A stretch of DNA of 5,955 nt from contig SICW01000046.1 of assembly GCA_009691355.1 (NCBI GenBank), forward strand, positions 1 through 5,955. Reading direction: 5' to 3'. Below the pieces are notes generated by a model. It did not search any database, was not told the DNA's origin, and saw only the letters and a program-made list of their open reading frames with translations. Positions 1-4,935 of this stretch are shown one piece after another (the first letter of the stretch is position 1; every line of letters starts with the position of its first letter). Source of the stretch: Candidatus Woesearchaeota archaeon. Its GTDB lineage: Archaea; Nanobdellota; Nanobdellia; SCGC-AAA011-G17; GW2011-AR17. The position numbers and the translations under genes were made by a program.

Positions 1-624
1 AATACGCCTACTCTCTCCTTCGATAAACACGACCTTTTCTTGTTGTAATTCTATCAGTCTTTTGAGTAACAGGCTTTCAAACATTTTCTGACTTCTCTGT
101 GTGAGTCCAATATCTCCAAAGATGCTCCCTCGATGTTGTGCCAGTCCTTCAAGGTCAATGCTATTTTTTATTTTTCCAAGGATCTCTGTTTTTCCAGAGC
201 CCGTCAAACCATACAAAATAACCAGTGAAGGGATATGTACTCTATCCAGTTGTTCACGCACAAAACGTCTATAATCTTTATACCCATTTTCTAACTGTAC
301 AACATCAAATTTCAAACTCTGTAATAATCCTACAACAGAACCAGAACGCATGCCTCCTCTCCAACAATAGACAATAATTCTCTTCTCTTTTAATGTTTGA
401 TATTCTTGTATCATCTCTGGAAGTTTATGTCCAACAATCTCTAGGCCTTTGTCTATAGCAACATCTTTTCCTACTTGCTTATACAAAGTGCCTACAATTG
501 CTCGTTCTTCATTAGAAAAAAGAGGGATATTTATCGCTCCTGGAATATGGTCTTCAATAAACTCTTTGGGTGAACGTACATCAACAAAGACATACTCTCT
601 CCCATAACAATCTTCAATCTTCAT
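1..624 (-). CDS. mnmH: tRNA 2-selenouridine synthase, rhodanese + P-loop, 3'-truncated by window edge
   Basis: This enzyme replaces the sulfur of 2-thiouridine at wobble position 34 of certain tRNAs with selenium from selenophosphate, passing through a geranylated intermediate. The 208 visible residues (frame open to base 1) begin with a rhodanese domain: DVRSPKEF at 15-22, HIPGAINIP at 26-34, and the loop YCWRGGMRSG at 86-95 with the catalytic Cys87. A linker leads to a P-loop domain with GLTGSGKT at 139-146, the family signature DLEGLAQHRGS at 157-167 and EGESRR at 202-207. Bacterial MnmH is about 360 residues, so a little over half is present. The ATG (624-622) overlaps the TGA of the upstream glycosyltransferase (ATGA) and has no clear Shine-Dalgarno sequence, so translation is probably coupled. 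The fused two-domain form is unusual for an archaeon: Methanococcus uses two separate proteins. Identity is firm; whether the cell makes selenophosphate cannot be seen here. Confidence 0.93.
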   Translation of the reverse strand, partial: MKIEDCYGREYVFVDVRSPKEFIEDHIPGAINIPLFSNEERAIVGTLYKQVGKDVAIDKGLEIVGHKLPEMIQEYQTLKEKRIIVYCWRGGMRSGSVVGLLQSLKFDVVQLENGYKDYRRFVREQLDRVHIPSLVILYGLTGSGKTEILGKIKNSIDLEGLAQHRGSIFGDIGLTQRSQKMFESLLLKRLIELQQEKVVFIEGESRRI

Positions 625-1250
625 CGCACACTCTCGTACTCTTTTTTACTTGGAAGAAGACCTTGTTTTATCCAATACAAACAAATCCGCAGATATCCTT
701 TTTGTCTAAATCTTCTCATATTATTGTAAACATAGCCATGAACAACACCAAATCCTCCTTGTCTTTTTCCTGCACGCAGTAATTTCCCATCTTCTCCAGC
801 ACTGAGCTTTTCATTAAATCTTCCTAGCTTTTCAAAGAGGTTTTTATCAATAAAAATCAGTCCTGTACAATATCCAAACCTATGACACTGAGATTTTATT
901 CTCATAGCAAGTCTATCAAAAAAATAGGGGGAGTCAGCTTTGACATAGCAGGTTCCAAGGGAGTAAGAACTTTCAGAAATATATTTTAACACTGTATCAT
1001 CAACAAGGATATCTGCATCTAAGAATACAAGTCTTGAATGAGTTGCAGCCCCTGCTCCTGCATTTCGTGCACGAGAGACCCCTTTTTCTGTAAGCACAAG
1101 CACCTTTGTTGCATACTTTTGGGCAATATCCTCAGTTCTATCTGTACATCCATTGCACACAACAATAACTTCTGTATCCTTGATAGCCTTGAGCGTTCTT
1201 TCTAAGTATTTCTCTTCATTGTATGCAGGGATAATAACAGAGACTTTCAC
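621..1250 (-). CDS. Family 2 glycosyltransferase (GT-A fold)
   Basis: A 209-residue cytoplasmic GT2-type enzyme, expected to move a sugar from a nucleotide-sugar donor to a lipid, glycan or small-molecule acceptor; the substrate cannot be told from sequence. The N-terminus VSVIIPAYNEEKYLERTL (3-20) is the classical nucleotide-binding start of the family. NGCTDRTEDIA (33-43) follows, then FLDAD (76-80), whose DAD is the metal-binding motif, then GRFNEKLSAGED (143-154) with the acidic acceptor-side motif. There is no transmembrane helix, so any membrane contact is peripheral; the basic tail near RRFRQKGYLR (179-188) resembles the ends of other archaeal GT2 proteins. The start is a GTG at 1250, chosen because the motif begins at residue 3 and a TATA-like box lies 28 bases upstream, giving a leaderless message. 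It is first in an operon with mnmH, with which it has no evident functional link. Confidence 0.9.
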   Translation of the reverse strand: MKVSVIIPAYNEEKYLERTLKAIKDTEVIVVCNGCTDRTEDIAQKYATKVLVLTEKGVSRARNAGAGAATHSRLVFLDADILVDDTVLKYISESSYSLGTCYVKADSPYFFDRLAMRIKSQCHRFGYCTGLIFIDKNLFEKLGRFNEKLSAGEDGKLLRAGKRQGGFGVVHGYVYNNMRRFRQKGYLRICLYWIKQGLLPSKKEYESVR

Positions 1251-1270
1251 AAACTAAAAGGCCAAGCTTT

Positions 1271-1281
1271 CCTTTAAAAAA
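1271..1281 (-). promoter_or_regulatory. TATA-like box for the glycosyltransferase-mnmH operon
   Basis: Read on the minus strand the sequence is TTTTTTAAAGG. The TTTAAA core (1278-1273) starts 28 bases before the GTG at 1250, the spacing that puts transcription start at or next to the start codon. No Shine-Dalgarno sequence precedes the GTG, which agrees with a leaderless message. Assigned from position and composition only. Confidence 0.55.
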
Positions 1282-1293
1282 GTATCGACATGT

Positions 1294-1304
1294 AAATCCT
1301 TCAG
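1294..1304 (+). repeat. Shared 11-base promoter element, copy 1
   Basis: The sequence AAATCCTTCAG lies between two divergent TATA boxes, that of the glycosyltransferase operon and that of the antitoxin-like gene. The same 11 bases recur at 1810-1820 between the relE-like and dph2 promoters. It ends 16 bases before the first T of the TATA box at 1321. It may be an operator or activator site; no binding protein can be named. Confidence 0.45.
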
Positions 1305-1320
1305 GAGAAACGGGAAAAGC

Positions 1321-1328
1321 TATATAAA
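1321..1328 (+). promoter_or_regulatory. TATA box of the antitoxin-like gene
   Basis: TATATAAA preceded by the purine-rich GGGAAAAGC, a plausible BRE. The first T is 30 bases before the ATG at 1351, so the transcript should start at or within a few bases of the start codon. The surrounding 14 bases (1317-1330, AAGCTATATAAAGG) are identical to those at the dph2 promoter. Confidence 0.75.
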
Positions 1329-1350
1329 GGCAAATAACCCTAAAAATAGT

Positions 1351-1464
1351 ATGGAAACGACAACTCTTACAAAACAAAAGAAAGAAAAAGAAGATAGTGC
1401 TTTAGCTCAGGTAAAAAGAAGTTTAGAAGATATGAAACATGGAAGAATCATAAGGGTTCGTTAA
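1351..1464 (+). CDS. 37-residue antitoxin-like small protein
   Basis: A very short gene with its own strong TATA box at the right distance, which is the main reason to believe it. The product is highly charged: a lysine-rich first part (KQKKEKE, 8-14), then a predicted helix ending in SLEDMKHGRIIRVR (24-37). That ending resembles the C-terminal tail (leucine, Asp, Gly-Arg, basic end) seen in small antitoxins that partner RelE/ParE toxins. Its TAA (1462-1464) overlaps the TAA of the relE-like gene on the other strand (1461-1463), so the two genes run tail to tail. The likely role is to bind and neutralise that toxin, but the antitoxin call rests on similarity by eye and on position. It could instead be a solo antitoxin remnant or an unrelated basic microprotein. 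Confidence 0.55.
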   Translation: METTTLTKQKKEKEDSALAQVKRSLEDMKHGRIIRVR

Positions 1465-1760
1465 AACTTTCTTAATTTTTCAAGAAATTCCTCACGTTTC
1501 TGAACGACATTTCTAATAACACTTCTTTGGTCTTTCTTTGATTCATATGCAATAAAAAGAATATTTCTTCTTTTTTCATCAACAAGATAATAAAGCCTCT
1601 TATTGAGATATTTCTTTTCTCGAAACCAAGAAAAACAAAGAATTTTCCCAGAAGGGTTTACTTGAAGTTGATCCATAATTTTGGAGATCCATTGTTGCTC
1701 ACTCCCATCAAGCTTGTTTTTCAGTTTCCTAAACTCTTCTGTCATATAGATTTGGTACAT
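1461..1760 (-). CDS. RelE/ParE-type toxin (ribosome-dependent mRNA interferase-like)
   Basis: A 99-residue basic protein of the RelE/ParE fold. RelE members cleave mRNA in the ribosomal A site; ParE members poison gyrase; archaeal relatives are usually RelE-like. Visible family features are MYQIYMTEEF at 1-10, an amphipathic helical pair through about 35, then the strand block FSWFREKKYLNKRLYYLV (43-60). ILFIAYESKKDQRSVI (67-82) matches the archaeal pattern in which basic residues line the RNA-binding face. The tail is helical and lysine-rich. The frame is open up to 1889, but I start at the ATG at 1760: the family begins with this MYxI strand, the length becomes normal for the family, the longer form would run into the dph2 start, and a TATA-like box sits 28 bases upstream. 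An ATG five codons further in (1745) is possible. It converges with the antitoxin-like gene rather than following it in an operon. Confidence 0.78.
   Translation of the reverse strand: MYQIYMTEEFRKLKNKLDGSEQQWISKIMDQLQVNPSGKILCFSWFREKKYLNKRLYYLVDEKRRNILFIAYESKKDQRSVIRNVVQKREEFLEKLRKF
1476..1480 (+). terminator. T-run that could end the antitoxin-like transcript
   Basis: Five T residues follow the antitoxin-like stop by about 12 bases, within the 3' end of the opposing relE-like gene. Archaeal termination needs only a short U-tract, but an AT-rich coding region also produces such runs by chance. Confidence 0.25.
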
Positions 1761-1780
1761 AGGGTAAAAGGAGATTCTAA

Positions 1781-1788
1781 ATTTAAAA
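1781..1788 (-). promoter_or_regulatory. TATA-like box of the relE-like gene
   Basis: On the minus strand the sequence reads TTTTAAAT. Its first T is 28 bases upstream of the ATG at 1760. It supports the short 99-residue form of the toxin and a leaderless transcript. Confidence 0.5.
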
Positions 1789-1809
1789 GTCTTAACCAGA
1801 AAAATCCGC

Positions 1810-1820
1810 AAATCCTTCAG
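1810..1820 (+). repeat. Shared 11-base promoter element, copy 2
   Basis: A second exact copy of AAATCCTTCAG (first at 1294-1304), again between two divergent promoters, here relE-like and dph2. It ends 27 bases before the first T of the dph2 TATA box, 11 bases (about one helical turn) further away than in copy 1. AAATCC also occurs just before it at 1802-1807. Confidence 0.45.
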
Positions 1821-1847
1821 AATTTTTGAAAAGTCTTCAAAGGAAGC

Positions 1848-1855
1848 TATATAAA
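1848..1855 (+). promoter_or_regulatory. TATA box of the dph2 gene
   Basis: TATATAAA, with its first T 31 bases before the ATG at 1879. The 14-base block AAGCTATATAAAGG (1844-1857) is identical to that of the antitoxin-like gene. The dph2 reading frame is closed by TAA at 1852-1854 inside this box, so the protein cannot start further upstream. Confidence 0.75.
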
Positions 1856-1878
1856 GGGTTTCAGAGCTCAAAAAGACC

Positions 1879-2526
1879 ATGAAAGTCATCTATATCCCTG
1901 CAAAAGTAAAGCATGCAGGAATTAAGGAACTAATGCACAAAGTACAAATCAAAGAAAAGTTTGCAATAGTTTCTACAATACAGTTTCTTGATGAAGTACA
2001 AGAGCTAGAGAAAGAAGGGTACATAGTACTTGGACAAATCCTAGGATGTAATACAGTTTCCACACGTGGTTCAGATGTCGAAGCATACTTATACATTGGT
2101 ACAGGAAAATTCCACCCATTAAACTTAGCATTCACCAGTAAAAAACCAGTATATATTTTAGATCCTATGACGCATGAGTTCACAAGAATCACAGAAGAAG
2201 AAGTAGATCGTTTTGAAAAGAGAAAAAAAGGAATGCTTCTCAGATATTATAATGCAGATAAAATTGGGATTATTGTTTCTACAAAATCTGGACAAAATCT
2301 CCTCAATCGCGCACTTCGTTTCAAAAAAAACTGTGGGAAGAAAGCCTATATCTTTATGTGTAATAATGTGAAAAATCTGGAAGACTTTCAAGATATCCAG
2401 TGTTGGGTAAATACTGCATGCGTACGGATATTAGAAGATGACTTTGGTGTTCCTATGGTCAATATTCGTGATGTGGAAACAAAAAGCCCAGAAACAGCGG
2501 TATATCAAGCAACTTTTAATGAATAG
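1879..2526 (+). CDS. dph2: Dph2-type diphthamide synthase, short form lacking domain 1
   Basis: Dph2 is the noncanonical radical-SAM [4Fe-4S] enzyme that transfers the 3-amino-3-carboxypropyl group of SAM to a histidine of elongation factor 2, the first step to diphthamide. These 215 residues show GQILGCNTV (52-60), YLYIGTGKFHPLNLAF (70-85), LDPMTHEFTRI (94-104), IIVSTKSGQ (131-139) and VNTACVRILEDD (177-188). Cys57 and Cys181 match the second and third cluster ligands; their spacing of 124 residues equals that between Cys163 and Cys287 of the Pyrococcus enzyme. The first ligand (Cys59 there) and about the first 106 residues have no counterpart, and an in-frame stop plus a TATA box just upstream rule out a missed N-terminus. 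Additional cysteines are at 152, 161 and 175. It is transcribed alone, divergently from the relE-like gene. Family is certain; whether this short form is active alone, needs a partner, or has another role is open. Confidence 0.88.
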   Translation: MKVIYIPAKVKHAGIKELMHKVQIKEKFAIVSTIQFLDEVQELEKEGYIVLGQILGCNTVSTRGSDVEAYLYIGTGKFHPLNLAFTSKKPVYILDPMTHEFTRITEEEVDRFEKRKKGMLLRYYNADKIGIIVSTKSGQNLLNRALRFKKNCGKKAYIFMCNNVKNLEDFQDIQCWVNTACVRILEDDFGVPMVNIRDVETKSPETAVYQATFNE

Positions 2527-2551
2527 CAGTTCTGTTAAAGATATTCTCAAC

Positions 2552-2556
2552 TTTTT
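2552..2556 (+). terminator. Possible T-run terminator after dph2
   Basis: Five T residues in CAACTTTTTGTTGC, 26 bases after the dph2 stop and before the next TATA box. The flanking CAAC and GTTG are complementary, so a tiny hairpin around the T-run is conceivable. Weak evidence. Confidence 0.35.
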
Positions 2557-2569
2557 GTTGCAATAGATT

Positions 2570-2577
2570 TATAAATA
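2570..2577 (+). promoter_or_regulatory. TATA box of the 219-residue gene
   Basis: TATAAATA, with its first T 32 bases before the ATG at 2602. No Shine-Dalgarno sequence lies before the ATG, which fits a leaderless or nearly leaderless message. Confidence 0.65.
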
Positions 2578-2601
2578 ATTCAAAAAACAAATTCTCTTAT
2601 C

Positions 2602-3261
2602 ATGTACAAAATAGTATATCACATTTGGCATGCAGATGAATTACGTCTTGAATCAGGATCAAGATCGATATATGAAGAAAATAACCCACTGAAAATAATC
2701 CAAACCCTAGAATCAGCAACAAGCTTTGGAAATACGAACCTCATCAGTGCAGCAGTATTAGGGGAAAGCGGAATAAAAGAGTTGCATGATCTTCACAAGA
2801 TAAGATCCTTTAGAGATGCAATGGCTTGGGAAAGGATCTGGTTAGAAGCGCAATCTCAAGTACAAGGGACGATTCATTTGAAAGAGTATGGACTCAGAAC
2901 AAGGGACGGTTCATCTAATCTAAGTTGCGCAGATTTTCGTTGTGCACAGCAAGTAATAAGATCACCTCCACATTGGGATGATGTATACATAGGCTGTAAT
3001 GGCAATCATCACGCAGGAGATAGATATTTCCCAGTAAAGGGTATTCATAGAACTTGGGAACAAAGAAGAGCAGATATAGAGAGAAAAAAAAGCACTCTTG
3101 ATCAAGAGATAAATGAAGACCTGTTTGATGAGCAATTTCTTCTACCTCAACTTGCAAAAGAATTAGACCTGTCCAGAGGAACAAAAGCACAAGCTTTAGC
3201 AAAGTTCGCATGCTGGAAGGCAGATACAGAACATAGACTCCAGTATTGGAATCCATTTTAG
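2602..3261 (+). CDS. Unrecognised 219-residue protein with Cys/His cluster
   Basis: I do not recognise this family. The open frame is long, has its own TATA box at the leaderless distance and ends just before a seven-T terminator, so it is very likely a real single gene. There is no signal peptide or membrane segment, so it is probably cytoplasmic. The first 100 residues look mixed alpha/beta (IVYHIWHADELRLESGS, 4-20). The middle holds Cys109, Cys114, Cys132, His136 and His137, the last three in YIGCNGNHHAGDRYFP (129-144), which could bind a metal or be catalytic. TWEQRRADIERKKSTLDQEI (151-170) should be a charged helix or coiled coil, and the C-terminal 50 residues look helical, with Cys204 and a tryptophan-rich end. 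Neighbours are translation genes (dph2, glyS) but each has its own promoter, so context gives no firm role. A long antisense frame at 2915-3256 is not credible. Confidence 0.75.
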   Translation: MYKIVYHIWHADELRLESGSRSIYEENNPLKIIQTLESATSFGNTNLISAAVLGESGIKELHDLHKIRSFRDAMAWERIWLEAQSQVQGTIHLKEYGLRTRDGSSNLSCADFRCAQQVIRSPPHWDDVYIGCNGNHHAGDRYFPVKGIHRTWEQRRADIERKKSTLDQEINEDLFDEQFLLPQLAKELDLSRGTKAQALAKFACWKADTEHRLQYWNPF

Positions 3262-3279
3262 AAAGAATTCTTATAACTA

Positions 3280-3286
3280 TTTTTTT
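3280..3286 (+). terminator. Seven-T terminator after the 219-residue gene
   Basis: A run of seven T residues starts 19 bases after the TAA and before the glyS TATA box. No hairpin is needed for archaeal U-tract termination. Position and length make this the best terminator candidate in the window. Confidence 0.6.
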
Positions 3287-3324
3287 ATAGACAAAACCAT
3301 ATGCACAAGTTCTTGAGAGAAAAG

Positions 3325-3332
3325 CTTAAAAG
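3325..3332 (+). promoter_or_regulatory. TATA-like box of glyS
   Basis: CTTAAAAG, with its TTAAAA core starting at 3326, 29 bases before the ATG. The purine-rich GAGAAAAG just upstream could serve as a BRE. Predicts a leaderless or near-leaderless glyS message. Confidence 0.55.
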
Positions 3333-3354
3333 TTCCCCAGAATTCTAAGCAAGG

Positions 3355-4857
3355 ATGCAAAACGAACAATTCTTAAAAGATTTGAACGCATTTATGCAAA
3401 GTAAAGGTTTTATTTACGGCCCTTTCCCTGAAATCTACAACGGTGTTTCAGGCTTTTATGCCTATGGCCCTTTAGGAAAACTCCTCAAAAATAAAGTAGA
3501 GAATTCCGTTCGCTCTATCTTCTTCAGCAATGGCTTTCGTGAATTAGAATGCCCTACAGTGGTGCCTGATATCGTTTGGGAAGCATCGGGTCATTTAAAC
3601 ACCTTCACCGATCAAACGGTAGAATGTTCCAAATGTAAATCTGTTTTTCGTATAGACAAATTGATTGAAGAAATAACTGGAAAAGAAACAGCAGGTTGGA
3701 AAGAAAAACAATTTTTAGAAATAATAAAAACAGACAGGATTTCTTGTCCTTCATGTAAGGGAGCATTCAAAGAAGAGGTAAAGGCATACAGCTTAATGAT
3801 GAAGACCCAAGTTGCTGGAAAACCTTTCTCCCTTCGACCAGAAACAGCAACAGTAACCTATTTACCTTTTAAAAGATTAAACGAATACTTTCGAAAACTC
3901 CCCTTTGCAGTGTTCCAAATCGGAAAGGCATACCGAAATGAAATTTCTCCAAGACAGCATTTACTAAGAATGAGAGAATTTACTCAGGCAGAAGCACAAC
4001 TTTTCATTGATCCAAAAGAAAAGAACAATTGGGAAAAATATGAAGGTATTAAGAAAGAAAAACTTCCTCTCTACACTTCTCATCACCAAGAAAAACAATT
4101 AAAAGTTGAATTAATCTCTTTAGATGATGCTCTCAAACACAAACATATCAAATCAAAAGCCTATGCCTGGTGTTTGCACTTAGCATACAAACAATTTTTG
4201 AGTATGGGCATTCCTGCAGACAGAATTCGTATTCGTCAACATTTGGATACTGAACGAGCATTCTATGCTGATGATGCATGGGACATTGAAATTAAACTCA
4301 ATACTTTTGGCTGGACCGAGTGTTGTGGTGTACACGACCGTACAGATTATGACTTAAAGAAACACGCAGAGTTCTCCAAACAAAAACTCGAAGCAGTGCG
4401 AGAAAACGGAGAGAAATACGTTCCTCATATTTTAGAAATTGCCTTTGGAACAGATAGGCCTTGCTTTACCTTAATGGATCTCTTTTATGAAAAGAAAGAA
4501 GATGGTGAAGGAAAGTCTACTTTTAGTATTCCCTACCATATGGCTCCTATTGATCTTGCAGTTTTCCCTTTGCAAAAGAAAGATGGGCTTCCTGAGTACG
4601 CAGAACATATTAAACAAGTTATTGAAAGAGATTTTATTGTGGATTTTGACGAGTCTGGGTCTATTGGAAAAAGATATTTGAGAGCTGCAGAATCTGGTAC
4701 TCCGTATGCAGTAACAATTGATTATGATTCTTTAAAAATGAAAGACGTGACAATTCGAGATAGAGATTCTGAAAAACAAATTCGTGTTTCCGAAAAGGAA
4801 CTTAAAGACACCGTAAGAAAACTTCTTTCTGGTGAGATGAAGTTTTCTGCAAAGTAG
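3355..4857 (+). CDS. glyS: Glycyl-tRNA synthetase, archaeal/eukaryotic-type class II
   Basis: Charges tRNA-Gly with glycine in the cytoplasm; this class works as a homodimer. The 500 residues run in the expected order. Motif 1 region: SGFYAYGPLGKLLKNKV (32-48). An insert with two CxxC pairs (Cys91/94, Cys131/134) probably holds zinc. SLRPETA (159-165) follows, then motif 2 FQIGKAYRNEISPRQ (187-201) with Arg194 and LRMREFTQAEAQ (204-215), GWTECCGVHDRTDYDL (319-334), and motif 3 HILEIAFGTDRPCF (358-371). The C-terminal anticodon-binding domain includes IGKRYLRAAESGTPYA (437-452). It is shorter than many archaeal versions (about 550-600). Odd points: the glycine-pocket sequence is LRPETATVT where most have LRPETAQGI, and motif 3 has E-I-A where most have E-P-S. 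Essential gene with its own promoter; the call is secure despite the substitutions. Confidence 0.95.
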   Translation: MQNEQFLKDLNAFMQSKGFIYGPFPEIYNGVSGFYAYGPLGKLLKNKVENSVRSIFFSNGFRELECPTVVPDIVWEASGHLNTFTDQTVECSKCKSVFRIDKLIEEITGKETAGWKEKQFLEIIKTDRISCPSCKGAFKEEVKAYSLMMKTQVAGKPFSLRPETATVTYLPFKRLNEYFRKLPFAVFQIGKAYRNEISPRQHLLRMREFTQAEAQLFIDPKEKNNWEKYEGIKKEKLPLYTSHHQEKQLKVELISLDDALKHKHIKSKAYAWCLHLAYKQFLSMGIPADRIRIRQHLDTERAFYADDAWDIEIKLNTFGWTECCGVHDRTDYDLKKHAEFSKQKLEAVRENGEKYVPHILEIAFGTDRPCFTLMDLFYEKKEDGEGKSTFSIPYHMAPIDLAVFPLQKKDGLPEYAEHIKQVIERDFIVDFDESGSIGKRYLRAAESGTPYAVTIDYDSLKMKDVTIRDRDSEKQIRVSEKELKDTVRKLLSGEMKFSAK

Positions 4858-4888
4858 CACTTCTTAAGAGTAGTAACAATAAGAAAGG

Positions 4889-4896
4889 TTTATAAA
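4889..4896 (+). promoter_or_regulatory. TATA box of the AbrB-like/kinase operon
   Basis: TTTATAAA, with its TATAAA core at 4891-4896. The distance to the ATG at 4936 is 45 bases, longer than elsewhere in the window, so this message should carry a leader of roughly 15 bases. No in-frame earlier start exists: TGA at 4906-4908 closes the frame. Confidence 0.65.
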
Positions 4897-4910
4897 CTTC
4901 TAGCTTGAGC

Positions 4911-4933
4911 TGTATGTATCAGATATGTATACA
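4911..4933 (+). promoter_or_regulatory. Candidate operator: TATGTAT direct repeat at the predicted transcription start
   Basis: TATGTAT occurs at 4913-4919 and 4924-4930, eleven bases apart (about one helical turn). The outer TGTAT (4911-4915) and ATACA (4929-4933) also form an inverted repeat. The element covers the expected transcription start and short leader, a position where a bound repressor would block initiation. Autoregulation by the AbrB-like product is a natural guess but only inference. Confidence 0.35.
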
Positions 4934-4935
4934 CA

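Noticed and set aside
570..782. 70-residue plus-strand frame across the glycosyltransferase/mnmH junction
   Set aside because: Antisense to two well-supported genes, with low-complexity Ser/His-rich sequence and no promoter.
1761..1889. N-terminal 43-residue extension of the RelE-like protein
   Set aside because: It would overlap the start of dph2 and cover both divergent promoters; it contains no family sequence, and the RelE/ParE fold begins at the ATG at 1760 with a TATA-like box 28 bases upstream.
1890..2391. Two minus-strand frames of 100 and 77 residues inside dph2
   Set aside because: Antisense shadows of a conserved gene; cysteine- and phenylalanine-rich with no recognisable domain.
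2915..3256. 113-residue minus-strand frame with hydrophobic stretches opposite the unrecognised gene
   Set aside because: It looks membrane-like only because it is the complement of charged Lys/Glu codons; the plus-strand gene is longer and has a promoter and terminator.
3300..3347. 15-codon ATG frame in the leader region before glyS
   Set aside because: It spans the glyS TATA box and lies upstream of the expected transcription start, so it would not be in the message.
4487..4681. 64-residue plus-strand frame inside glyS
   Set aside because: Out-of-frame shadow within the conserved motif 3 to anticodon-binding region.
4914..4935. Earlier ATG codons at 4914 and 4925 as starts for the AbrB-like gene
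   Set aside because: Both are out of frame with the conserved AbrB-like sequence; the ATG at 4936 is the only in-frame one after the TGA at 4906.
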